Shown: positions 1-5,108, counted from the stretch's first letter. The stretch: DNA of 5,108 nucleotides from Synergistaceae bacterium (GCA_031289165.1 JAITPZ010000224.1:1-5108), one strand, 5' to 3'. A program made the numbers and translations. Notes: generated by a model not told the origin, from the sequence alone.

Positions 1-2
1 TT

Positions 3-10
3 CACCTCCC
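3..10 (-). promoter_or_regulatory. Ribosome binding site of a divergent gene starting left of the window
   Basis: Read on the minus strand, the first ten bases are GGGAGGTGAA, a strong Shine-Dalgarno sequence ending at the window edge. A minus-strand start codon would fall a few bases beyond position 1. This makes the left end a divergent intergenic region. No coding sequence of that gene is visible, so its identity is unknown; a transporter component or regulator linked to the B12 locus would be only a guess. Confidence 0.5.
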
Positions 11-32
11 TCTGAGTTTTTATTTTATCATA

Positions 33-51
33 GGGTCCCATGGGGTCCCAT
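33..51. repeat. Tandem 9-base direct repeat, possible operator of the divergent gene
   Basis: GGGTCCCAT occurs at 33-41 and again at 43-51, a period of 10 bases or about one helical turn. The centre, CCCATGGG at 37-44, is palindromic. On the minus strand the repeat lies directly upstream of TATGAT (32 to 27), a reasonable -10 box for the divergent gene, while no good -35 hexamer is visible at the usual distance. That placement is what a regulator binding site would show, but no regulator is identified. Confidence 0.4.
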
Positions 52-76
52 TCGATGGCTTCCCTTCCGATTTCCG

Positions 77-106
77 TTCCCTCAAAAATCGAATCAACGG
101 TATAAT
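77..106 (+). promoter_or_regulatory. Promoter of the riboswitch-controlled cbiK operon
   Basis: A perfect TATAAT -10 box lies at 101-106. The best -35 candidate is TTCCCT at 77-82 with an 18-base spacer, a poor match to TTGACA. Transcription would start near 112-115, a few bases before the first paired strand of the riboswitch at 122. The position relative to the aptamer is the strongest support; the -35 assignment is weak. Confidence 0.5.
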
Positions 107-120
107 CGTAATATAAGAAA

Positions 121-263
121 GCTCCCGAGGCGTTGGGAAACGGGTTAAAATCCCGTGCGGCCCCGCCACTGTAACCGCGACGAGTTCGCACGTTGCCACT
201 GAACAATCTGTTCGGGAAGGCGCGAACGAGGAGGAACGGAAGTCAGGAGACCGGCCCGGGAGG
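121..263 (+). promoter_or_regulatory. Cobalamin (adenosylcobalamin) riboswitch aptamer
   Basis: The aptamer core is recognisable by eye. It holds GGGAA at 135-139, GGTTAAAATCCC at 143-154, GCCCCGCCACTGTAA with its conserved GCCACTG at 165-171, a second GCCACTG at 195-201, GGGAAGG at 214-220, and the B12 box AGTCAGGAGACC at 241-252. A closing P1 helix can be drawn between CTCCCG (122-127) and CGGGAG (257-262). This class binds adenosylcobalamin or a related cobalamin and represses B12 synthesis and transport genes. Its place upstream of a cobaltochelatase and a BtuCDF-like importer fits that role. Exact outer boundaries and the ligand subclass are not determined here. Confidence 0.95.
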
Positions 264-334
264 AATGGAGGTGGTTTGCGTGGGCGAACTTCTCGATATC
301 TGACCGTAGGTTTTACAACATTGCGGAAGAGAGG

Positions 335-360
335 AGGGCGCGAAGGGGCGTCCTTTTTTT
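335..360 (+). terminator. Intrinsic terminator, likely riboswitch expression platform
   Basis: GGGCGC (336-341) pairs with GCGTCC (348-353) around a six-base loop, with one G-U wobble. A-T and G-U pairs can extend the foot, and seven T residues (354-360) follow. This is a standard Rho-independent terminator. Lying about 70 bases after the aptamer and 125 bases before the first gene, it is the probable off switch used when cobalamin is bound. The competing antiterminator pairing could not be assigned by eye. Confidence 0.7.
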
Positions 361-375
361 ATGCCGGAAAGCCGG

Positions 376-441
376 AGAAGAACCCGGGGCGCTGCCCCGG
401 ACCTCGCAAAGGGGTCGTGGACCCCCTTGACTCCCATTATT
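376..441 (-). repeat. Palindromic repeat element, copy A (three hairpins)
   Basis: Three stem-loops sit side by side. CCGGGGC/GCCCCGG (384-390 and 394-400) is a perfect 7-bp stem. CAAAGGGGTC/GACCCCCTTG (407-416 and 420-429) has one mismatch. CTCCCA/TGGGGG (431-436 and 441-446) is shorter and runs just past the element. The reverse complement begins AATAATGGG and aligns in order with copy B at 4012-4070: AATAATGGG, TCA, GGGGG, CACG, CCCC, TGCG, then a GC-rich hairpin and GGTT. The two copies have different stem sequences but keep the hairpins. The element lies between the leader terminator and the cbiK ribosome binding site, so it is part of the operon's untranslated leader. Confidence 0.6.
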
Positions 442-471
442 GGGGGCGGTTGTTTACGTGCTTTTTTTGAT

Positions 472-478
472 AAGGAGG
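472..478 (+). promoter_or_regulatory. Ribosome binding site that fixes the cbiK start
   Basis: AAGGAGG is six bases before GTG at 485 and eighteen before ATG at 497. It therefore supports the GTG start. It also excludes the TTG at 440, which lies upstream of this site. Confidence 0.8.
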
Positions 479-484
479 ATTGTT

Positions 485-1357
485 GTGTATAAAAATATGT
501 TGTTTGTGTTGATATCTCTCTTTTTTGCGTCTTCCGCTTTTGCGGCGGAGACGCCCGACAAAAAGGGCATTCTTCTCGTCTCCTTCGGGACCTCCATGCC
601 CGAAGCGACGGGCGCGATCGAAGCCCTCACCCGCGCGACCGAAGAAGCCTTTCCCGACGTCCCGGTGCGCATCGCCTATACCTCCAACATCATCCGCCGC
701 AAACTGAAGCGGGAACAGAACATCTCGATCCCCACCCCCGCCGAGGCCCTGGCCGCCCTGAACGACGAGGGGTTCACCCACGTCGCCGTCCAGCCGATGC
801 ACATCATCCCCGGCGAGGAATACGACGAGGTGAAAGGCGTCGTCGACGCGTTCGCCTCCATACAGGGCAAGTACGGGTTCCAAAGACTGCTTATCGGGCG
901 CCCGTTCCTGTCGAATGCGGAGGATTGCGCGGTCATGGCGGGGATTTTGAAGCGCCGGTTCGAGGGGAGGACGGGCAAAACCGTCGTTCTGATGGGTCAC
1001 GGAACGCCCCACATGGCGAACGCGATGTACAGCGAGCTGCAGTTGGCGATCTCCCGCGCGGCGGGAGAGGGGAAAATTGTCCTCGGGACGGTCGAGGCAG
1101 GCCCCTCGTTCGACGACGTGCTGGCCACACTCAAAAAGGCGCGCGGCAAACGCCTGGTCCTGGCCCCGTTCATGATCGTCGCCGGCGACCACGCAAACAA
1201 CGACCTGGCCGACCCGGACGACCCGGAATCCTGGCTGTCCCGGTTCAAAAAAGAGGGCTACACGGTCGAAACCGACCTCGTCGGGCTCGGTCAGTACCCG
1301 GAGATCGCGAAACTCTTCGTGAACCACGTCGCCGAACTGCTGAAACAGGTACGCTGA
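485..1357 (+). CDS. cbiK: Sirohydrochlorin cobaltochelatase CbiK, exported (CbiK-P type)
   Basis: CbiK inserts Co2+ into sirohydrochlorin to give cobalt-sirohydrochlorin (cobalt-factor II), the entry to the anaerobic B12 pathway. The 290-residue product has the family's class II chelatase pattern: GILLVSFGTSMPEA (28-41), QPMHIIPGEEYDE (103-115), MGHGT (170-174), TVEAGPSFDDV (202-212) and VAGDHANNDL (232-241). His172 and His236, with Glu204, match in order and spacing the metal-binding His/Glu/His set known for CbiK. The GTG start is chosen from the AAGGAGG spacing. It gives a short signal peptide with Lys3, a hydrophobic core (5-19) and a likely cut after AFA at residue 20. Starting at ATG 497 would remove the positive charge. 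Periplasmic CbiK is known from Desulfovibrio vulgaris, where it was reported to bind haem. It is the first gene after the riboswitch. An iron or other metal chelatase role cannot be excluded. Confidence 0.93.
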   Translation: MYKNMLFVLISLFFASSAFAAETPDKKGILLVSFGTSMPEATGAIEALTRATEEAFPDVPVRIAYTSNIIRRKLKREQNISIPTPAEALAALNDEGFTHVAVQPMHIIPGEEYDEVKGVVDAFASIQGKYGFQRLLIGRPFLSNAEDCAVMAGILKRRFEGRTGKTVVLMGHGTPHMANAMYSELQLAISRAAGEGKIVLGTVEAGPSFDDVLATLKKARGKRLVLAPFMIVAGDHANNDLADPDDPESWLSRFKKEGYTVETDLVGLGQYPEIAKLFVNHVAELLKQVR

Positions 1358-1358
1358 A

Positions 1359-2375
1359 TTGAAGGGGACGGCGGCGATTCGGGAACACGAACGCCTCATT
1401 CACAGGCGCGCACTGCGGCTCGCGCTGGCGGGGCTCTGCGTTCTGGCCCTCGTCGTCTTTCTGCGCCTGACCCGGGGCGACTGGACTATCGCCCCGGGCC
1501 GGGTTTTCGAGCTGCTGTCCCCCTTTCTGAACGAAGTGGAGAGAAGAACCCCGGAGGCGATCGTCGTGCGGTCGGTGCGGCTGCCGCGCCTGCTGGCGGC
1601 TCTCGGGACCGGAGGGCTTCTCTGCGTCGCGGGCGTCGTCCTGCAGGGCCTTCTGGTCAACCCCCTGGCCGAGCCGTACACGCTGGGCATCGCAGCGGGC
1701 GCGGCCTTCGGCGGGGCGTTGGGGCTCATGGCGAGTTCCCTGCTGGTTGGGCCCTGTGCCTTCATCGGGGCGCTCGTCGCGCTCGTCGCGGTGCAGACCG
1801 TCGCCTGGCGGGCGGGCGGGGGACGCGAGCGCCTGATCCTCGCGGGGATCATCGTCAGCGCGTTTCTGTCCGCCGGAGTGACTTTTTTGAAGGCCATCGC
1901 AGGCGAGAGACTGAGCGCGATCGTCCTGTGGCTGATGGGCAGCTTCGCGGGGGCCTCGCCCGGGGCGGCGCTGGCCGTCTGGGCGACCTCCGTCTGCACG
2001 GTCGTTCCCGCCTGGCTTTTGGGCCGCCGGCTCGATGCCGTTTCGCTGGGCGAGGAGCGAGGAGCCCTGCTGGGCGTGGACGAGCGGCGGCTGCGCGGAC
2101 TCCTGCTCTGCCTCGTCTCGCTGGGGACGGCGGCGACGGTCGGATCGTTCGGGATCATCGGCTTCGTCGGGCTCGTCGTTCCGCACCTTCTGCGGCTCGC
2201 CATCGGGCCCTCGCACCGGCCCCTGCTGCTCTTCGCCTTTCTCGGCGGGGCCTGCCTGACGGCGATCGCCGACGGAGCGGCCCAGAGCATCGGGGAGCTG
2301 CCCGTCGGCGTCCTGACCTCCATGATCGGCGGGCCTTTCTTCTGCTGGCTCCTGCTGCGCAGGGGGGCCGAATGA
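1359..2375 (+). CDS. btuC: FecCD/BtuC-family ABC importer permease
   Basis: This is the membrane subunit of a type II ABC importer, the family that carries cobalamin, haem and ferric siderophores across the inner membrane. The 338-residue protein is hydrophobic, with about ten membrane segments, the first near residues 19-37. Family landmarks are RLPR (74-77), Gln96 followed by NPLAEP (101-106), LGIAAGA (109-115), WLMGS (191-195), GFVGLVVPH (268-276) and ELPVG (313-317). The TTG start lies one base after the cbiK stop with only a weak upstream CAGG, so translation is probably coupled to cbiK. No better ATG or GTG exists before the first membrane segment. The 3' end overlaps the ATPase gene by four bases (ATGA). 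The btu name rests on the riboswitch and the B12 neighbours. Sequence alone does not separate cobalamin from haem, siderophore or other tetrapyrrole substrates. Confidence 0.9.
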   Translation: MKGTAAIREHERLIHRRALRLALAGLCVLALVVFLRLTRGDWTIAPGRVFELLSPFLNEVERRTPEAIVVRSVRLPRLLAALGTGGLLCVAGVVLQGLLVNPLAEPYTLGIAAGAAFGGALGLMASSLLVGPCAFIGALVALVAVQTVAWRAGGGRERLILAGIIVSAFLSAGVTFLKAIAGERLSAIVLWLMGSFAGASPGAALAVWATSVCTVVPAWLLGRRLDAVSLGEERGALLGVDERRLRGLLLCLVSLGTAATVGSFGIIGFVGLVVPHLLRLAIGPSHRPLLLFAFLGGACLTAIADGAAQSIGELPVGVLTSMIGGPFFCWLLLRRGAE

Positions 2376-3142
2376 ACGGACTTGCCTATACCTTTTCCGG
2401 CCTTTCCGCCGGATACAATGGAACCCCCGTTCTGCGCGACCTCTCCGGCGTCGTCCGGCCCGGCCTCCTTACCGCGCTGATCGGGCCGAACGGCGGCGGC
2501 AAGAGCACTTTTCTGAGGGCGCTTTCCGGCCTGCTGCCCTTTCGGGGAACCCTGCGCCTCGGGGAGCGCGACCTTTCCCGCGTTTCGCGCCGGGAAATGG
2601 GGCGGCTCGTGGGGGTCGTTCCCCAGCAGGTGCGCATGGGCGCTCCGTTTACGGTCCATGAGGCCGTGGCCCTGGGGCGTCTGCCGCATCAGGGGCTGAC
2701 GACGCGCCGCTCGGAGGAGGACGAGGAGCGGGTTCTCCGCGCCGTCGCGCGCTCGGACGTCGAACATCTGCTGCTGCGCCCGGTGACGCGCCTGTCCGGC
2801 GGGGAGACGCAGCGCGTCATGCTGGCGACGGTTCTGGCGCAGGACCCGCCCGTCATGCTTCTGGACGAGCCCGTTTCGGCGCAGGATCCCCTTCGGACGG
2901 CGCGCGTGCTTTCCCTGCTGAGGGACCTGGCCGCCGAGGGGCGGACAGTAGTCGCGGCGCTGCACGACGTGAACCTGGCCGTCGCCTTCGCCGACGCCTT
3001 TCTGGCGATGAAGGACGGCCGCGTCGCGTTCGCCGCGCCGATATCGGAGCTGGACGGGGAGGTTCTGGGGGAACTTTACGACGCGCCGTTCGAGGCGTAT
3101 CTTTCGGAGCGGGGGGACAGAACATGGCACGTTCGCGCGTAA
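2372..3142 (+). CDS. btuD: ABC importer ATPase, BtuD/FecE family
   Basis: This is the nucleotide-binding subunit powering the importer from the cytoplasmic face. The 256-residue protein has every ATPase motif in order: Walker A GPNGGGKST (38-46), a Q-loop in VVPQQ (82-86), the LSGGE signature (141-145), Walker B VMLLDEP (161-167), D-loop SAQD (169-172, where SALD is more usual) and the switch His198 in ALHDVN. The length is normal for the family. The ATG at 2372 overlaps the permease stop in an ATGA arrangement and is preceded by a G-rich AGGGGGG, so the longer upstream frame is not used. The gene overlaps the next one by 19 bases. Substrate is inferred from neighbours, as for the permease. 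Confidence 0.92.
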   Translation: MNGLAYTFSGLSAGYNGTPVLRDLSGVVRPGLLTALIGPNGGGKSTFLRALSGLLPFRGTLRLGERDLSRVSRREMGRLVGVVPQQVRMGAPFTVHEAVALGRLPHQGLTTRRSEEDEERVLRAVARSDVEHLLLRPVTRLSGGETQRVMLATVLAQDPPVMLLDEPVSAQDPLRTARVLSLLRDLAAEGRTVVAALHDVNLAVAFADAFLAMKDGRVAFAAPISELDGEVLGELYDAPFEAYLSERGDRTWHVRA

Positions 3143-4011
3143 GAACCGCGGTTACCGGAGCTTTAACAGCCGCGATCGTTTTTTTTATCGCGGGCATGGC
3201 GTCGTGCGCCCCCGTTCCGACGCGCATCGTCTCCCTCTACCCCGGGCACACGGACAACATCGTGGCGCTGGGCGTCGGGGATCGGCTGGTCGCCGTCTCG
3301 CGGGAGGACGCTGCCGAGCCTCTGCTTCCCGATCTGCCGCGTCTTTCCCCGAAGGTGGACGCGGAGGCCGTGCTGGCGCTCCGCCCCGACGCGGTGTTTC
3401 TGCGTTCTCTGGTCGAGCGGATGAACCCGCATCTGACGGAGGTTCTGGAGCGCGCGGGCGTCGCCGTTCACGTCATCGACCCGCCGTCGTGGGAGGGGTT
3501 TGGGGACTACCTGGCGCGGCTGGCCGAAATTCTGGGGACGGACCCGAACGAGGCGCGCCGCAGGCTTGCCGCCTCGCGGGAACTGGTCGCGGAAAGCGCG
3601 AAAAAGGCCGCCGGGAGAAGGGGAGGCGCTGCCCCAACCGTCTTTCTGGAGGCCACGTCGAGGGAACTCCACACCTGCGCGCCCGACTCCTGGGCGGCGA
3701 ACCTGATCGAGCTGGCCGGCGGAGTCAACGCGGCGGAGGACGCGACGCCCCTTCGGGAGGGCAGCTCTCTCGCCGCGTGGGGCGTGGAGCGCGTTCTGGC
3801 GGCGGCCTCCCATATCGACGTCTATATCGTGCAGCGCGGGGCGATGAACGTCGCCACGCCGGAGGAGGTCCGCTCCCGCGCCTGGGGAGGGGCTTTGGAA
3901 TGCGTCAGAATCGTCGCCGTCCAGGAAAGCCTCCTCAGCCGCCCGTCGCTTTTGGGATTGGAAAAAGGCGGAGCGCTGCTGCTCGAAATCTTCAATCAAT
4001 CTTCCAAATAG
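3124..4011 (+). CDS. btuF: BtuF-type periplasmic binding lipoprotein
   Basis: This is the substrate-binding component that hands ligand to the permease. The 295-residue product starts with a basic stretch (MARSRVR) and a hydrophobic helix (about 9-26), then AGMASC, a slightly unusual lipobox (Met at -3) that puts the lipidated cysteine at residue 28. The mature part opens with RIVSLYPGHTDNIVALG (34-50), the signature opening of the PF01497 helical-backbone family (BtuF, FhuD, FecB), followed by DRLVAVS (53-59) and LRPDAVFLRS. The length is normal for this family. A G-rich site (3111-3117) six bases before ATG 3124 supports the start, and the 19-base overlap with the ATPase gene supports one transcript. 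Ligand could be cobalamin, a cobinamide or corrin precursor, cobalt-sirohydrochlorin, haem or a siderophore. The riboswitch favours a corrinoid. Confidence 0.88.
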   Translation: MARSRVRTAVTGALTAAIVFFIAGMASCAPVPTRIVSLYPGHTDNIVALGVGDRLVAVSREDAAEPLLPDLPRLSPKVDAEAVLALRPDAVFLRSLVERMNPHLTEVLERAGVAVHVIDPPSWEGFGDYLARLAEILGTDPNEARRRLAASRELVAESAKKAAGRRGGAAPTVFLEATSRELHTCAPDSWAANLIELAGGVNAAEDATPLREGSSLAAWGVERVLAAASHIDVYIVQRGAMNVATPEEVRSRAWGGALECVRIVAVQESLLSRPSLLGLEKGGALLLEIFNQSSK

Positions 4012-4070
4012 AATAATGGGTCAGGGGGGCACGCCCCCCTGCGGAGTTTGAGGCGGAGCCTCAAGGTTTT
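4012..4070 (+). repeat. Palindromic repeat element, copy B (two hairpins)
   Basis: AATAATGGG begins directly after the btuF stop. A perfect stem AGGGGGG/CCCCCCT (4023-4029 and 4034-4040, loop CACG) follows, and then a perfect stem TTGAGGC/GCCTCAA (4048-4054 and 4058-4064, loop GGA) and GGTTTT. The layout matches the reverse complement of copy A at 376-441. The second hairpin with its four Ts could act as a partial terminator or stabilise the 3' end of the btuF message, lowering expression of cbiL relative to the upstream genes. That role is inferred. Confidence 0.6.
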
Positions 4071-4096
4071 AAATTCGCTGTATCGGAGGAAATCTC

Positions 4097-4786
4097 ATGA
4101 AATTCATCGCCGTCGGGGTCGGCCCCGGGGATCCCGACCTGATCACGATAAGGGCTCTGAAGGTTCTGGAAGCCGCGGACCTGGTCCTCGTGCCCGTGTC
4201 GGGCGGGGAGCGGTCGAGCGTCGCCGAAGCGGTCGTTCGAGCCCATCTGAGGGACATCGAGACCGTCCCCGTCGTCTTCCCCATGACGCGCGACGAGACC
4301 GCGCGCGACGAGAGCCTGCGCGAGCAGTTCGAGGCACTTCGTCCCCGGTGGACCCGCGCGCGGAGCGTCGTCCTGCCCGTCATCGGAGATTCCGCGCTCT
4401 ACGCCACGGCCGCGTACCTCTGCGACGTCTGGCGGACCCTCGACCCCGCCTTCGAGCTGGAGCTGGTCCCCGGAGTCTCGGCCCACTCGATCGCCGCCTC
4501 GCGCGCCGGGCGCTTTCTGGCCCTGGGCGACGCCGTTCTCTCCATCGTTCCCGGCACGGCGGAGAGGGACCTCGTCGCCCGAACGCTCTCCCTCTGCGAC
4601 TCCGCCGCCCTCTACAAGCCCTCGGCCCTGAAGGACGCCCTGCGTTCGGTTGTGGACTCGGCCGGCCCCTGGTCCCGCGTCCTGCGCGTCGACCGCGCCG
4701 GCCTGCCGGGCGAGCGCATCACCCTGGGCGACGAGGCCCTGTCGCCAACGACCGAATACCTGTCGATCCTCCTGCTCTGGCGATAG
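4097..4786 (+). CDS. cbiL: Cobalt-factor II (precorrin-2) C20-methyltransferase
   Basis: CbiL/CobI transfers a methyl group from S-adenosylmethionine to C20 of the factor II macrocycle, the first methylation after cobalt insertion in the anaerobic route. The 229-residue protein has the tetrapyrrole methylase fold signs: GVGPGDPDLITIRAL (7-21) at the N-terminus, GDSALYAT (97-104, where GDP plus M/L-YxT is more usual) and LVPGVSAHSIAAS (123-135). The GVGPGDPDLIT start, together with a length near that of known CbiL proteins, points to the C20 enzyme rather than CbiF or CbiH. The ATG at 4097 has GGAGGA six bases upstream. There is no signal peptide, so the enzyme is cytoplasmic. The 85-base gap after btuF, filled by a hairpin repeat, leaves open whether it shares the riboswitch-controlled transcript. 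With CbiK nearby, the cobalt-bound substrate is more likely than precorrin-2. Confidence 0.88.
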   Translation: MKFIAVGVGPGDPDLITIRALKVLEAADLVLVPVSGGERSSVAEAVVRAHLRDIETVPVVFPMTRDETARDESLREQFEALRPRWTRARSVVLPVIGDSALYATAAYLCDVWRTLDPAFELELVPGVSAHSIAASRAGRFLALGDAVLSIVPGTAERDLVARTLSLCDSAALYKPSALKDALRSVVDSAGPWSRVLRVDRAGLPGERITLGDEALSPTTEYLSILLLWR

Positions 4787-4806
4787 GAAGAAAAGAATTG
4801 AAGCCC

Positions 4807-4830
4807 AGGGGTGGACTTCACGCCCCCCTT
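4807..4830 (+). terminator. Weak terminator-like hairpin after cbiL
   Basis: GGGGTG (4808-4813) can pair with CACGCCC (4819-4825) around GACTT, with one bulged G. The following sequence, TTAAAAATTTT, is AT-rich but has no clean T run. It shares the exact 11-mer CACGCCCCCCT (4819-4829) with copy B of the repeat (4030-4040), so it may be a degenerate relative of that element doing terminator duty. The rest of the 181-base gap before the next gene shows only a possible promoter. Confidence 0.35.
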
Positions 4831-4917
4831 AAAAATTTTGCGATTAAAGGTCAGGATTAATCAACGACATAATACTCTTTTTCACCAGTCTTTTCGAGAG
4901 ATATTGCCCCGGGAGGG

Positions 4918-4926
4918 TGATAGAAT
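4918..4926 (+). promoter_or_regulatory. Possible extended -10 promoter for the flavoprotein gene
   Basis: TGATAGAAT reads as an extended -10 (TG, one base, then TAGAAT at 4921-4926), about 42 bases before the next start codon. No convincing -35 is seen 17 bases upstream; TTGCCC at 4904-4909 is too close. The drop in GC around it supports a new transcription unit, but the call is weak. Confidence 0.3.
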
Positions 4927-4967
4927 AGTGATATTTTCCAGTCATCAGGCGTGCAGGGAGGGAAAAG

Positions 4968-5108
4968 ATGAAAATCATCGGATTCAGCGCAAGTCCGCGG
5001 AAAGCAGGCAATACCGCCTGGATAACAGACAAAATACTCGAAGGCGCGAAAGAACGGGGTGCCGAAACTCGAGCCTGGCATTTTAGCGAACTCGATATCA
5101 AACCGTGC
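4968..5108 (+). CDS. Flavodoxin-fold FMN reductase / iron-sulfur flavoprotein, N-terminal fragment
   Basis: Only the first 47 codons are inside the window; the frame is open to the edge. The start MKIIGFSASPRKAGNT (1-16) is the phosphate-binding loop of the NADPH-dependent FMN reductase or flavodoxin-like family: a beta strand, then S-x-S-P-R-x-x-G-N-T. It is followed by a helix (about 17-31) and a second strand near 34-38. The fragment ends in ELDIKPC, where many iron-sulfur flavoproteins have the first cysteine of a C-x-x-C-type cluster motif; the following cysteines lie beyond the window. AGGGAGG (4955-4961) supports the ATG. Codons are AT-richer (ATA, ACA, AAA) than in the B12 genes. These proteins carry FMN for electron transfer in anaerobes. 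A link to B12, for example cobalt reduction, is possible but not shown. Confidence 0.75.
   Translation, partial: MKIIGFSASPRKAGNTAWITDKILEGAKERGAETRAWHFSELDIKPC

Noticed and set aside
376..446. CRISPR-like array suggested by closely spaced palindromes
   Set aside because: The three hairpins differ in sequence and have no regular repeat-spacer pattern.
276..470. 64-residue frame running from the riboswitch through the terminator
   Set aside because: It covers structured leader RNA, including the T run and hairpins, and has no protein features.
437..1399. 320-residue minus-strand open frame over cbiK
   Set aside because: It is antisense to a well-supported chelatase and shows no family motifs.
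1245..2216. 323-residue minus-strand open frame rich in Arg, Asp, Pro and Gln
   Set aside because: Low-complexity composition typical of a third-position GC shadow over the permease gene.
1928..2371. Upstream extension of the ATPase frame
   Set aside because: The extra residues overlap the permease C-terminus and are Arg/Ala/Gly-rich without a domain; the ATPase family start fits ATG 2372 in an ATGA overlap.
1400..3130. 576-residue open frame on the minus strand
   Set aside because: It lies opposite the permease and ATPase genes, has no recognisable domain, and is rich in Arg, Pro, Ser and Ala as expected of a GC-rich antisense shadow.
3204..4016. 270-residue plus-strand frame over btuF
   Set aside because: Out of frame with the clear PF01497 protein and dominated by Arg and Gly.
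4048..4860. 270-residue plus-strand frame over cbiL
   Set aside because: Overlaps cbiL in another frame, Arg/Pro-rich, and its start falls inside the hairpin repeat.
4811..5086. 91-residue plus-strand frame and two minus-strand frames near the right end
   Set aside because: They conflict with the flavoprotein start, which has a good ribosome site and a recognisable FMN loop; none of them shows a motif.

Overview
This window is a compact cobalamin (B12) biosynthesis and uptake locus from a GC-rich, diderm, probably anaerobic bacterium. The high-GC coding sequence, the GTG and TTG starts, the anaerobic-type chelatase CbiK, and an exported protein and a lipoprotein working with an inner-membrane importer all fit this. 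From memory, a similar set (periplasmic CbiK, FecCD-type permease, ATPase, binding protein, C20-methyltransferase) occurs in Desulfovibrio. Desulfovibrionales or Synergistota are plausible sources, but the sequence alone does not settle it.

Bases 1-484 are non-coding. At the extreme left is the reverse complement of a strong ribosome binding site, so a divergent minus-strand gene probably begins just outside the window. A 9-base direct repeat with a 10-base period lies in its promoter region. On the plus strand come a TATAAT promoter box (101-106), a full cobalamin riboswitch (121-263), an intrinsic terminator (335-360) as its likely expression platform, and a repeat element of three hairpins (376-441).

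Bases 485-4011 hold four tightly packed genes: an exported CbiK cobaltochelatase, a FecCD/BtuC-type permease, a BtuD-type ATPase and a BtuF-type binding lipoprotein. The genes are one base apart or overlap, so they form one operon. A second copy of the hairpin repeat, in the opposite orientation, follows at 4012-4070. Then comes cbiL (4097-4786), the cobalt-factor II C20-methyltransferase that acts immediately after CbiK in the anaerobic B12 pathway.

After a weak terminator-like hairpin and an AT-richer spacer, the N-terminus of a flavodoxin-fold FMN reductase or iron-sulfur flavoprotein starts at 4968 and runs off the right edge. It probably belongs to a separate unit.

Working model: when adenosylcobalamin is plentiful, the riboswitch favours termination at about 360. 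When it is scarce, transcription reaches the chelatase and importer, and perhaps cbiL. The oddest feature is that CbiK carries a signal peptide while CbiL does not, so the two consecutive enzymes are predicted to lie in different compartments, with an importer encoded between them. Two inverted copies of one palindromic repeat bracketing the core operon are the main structural feature not explained by the genes.
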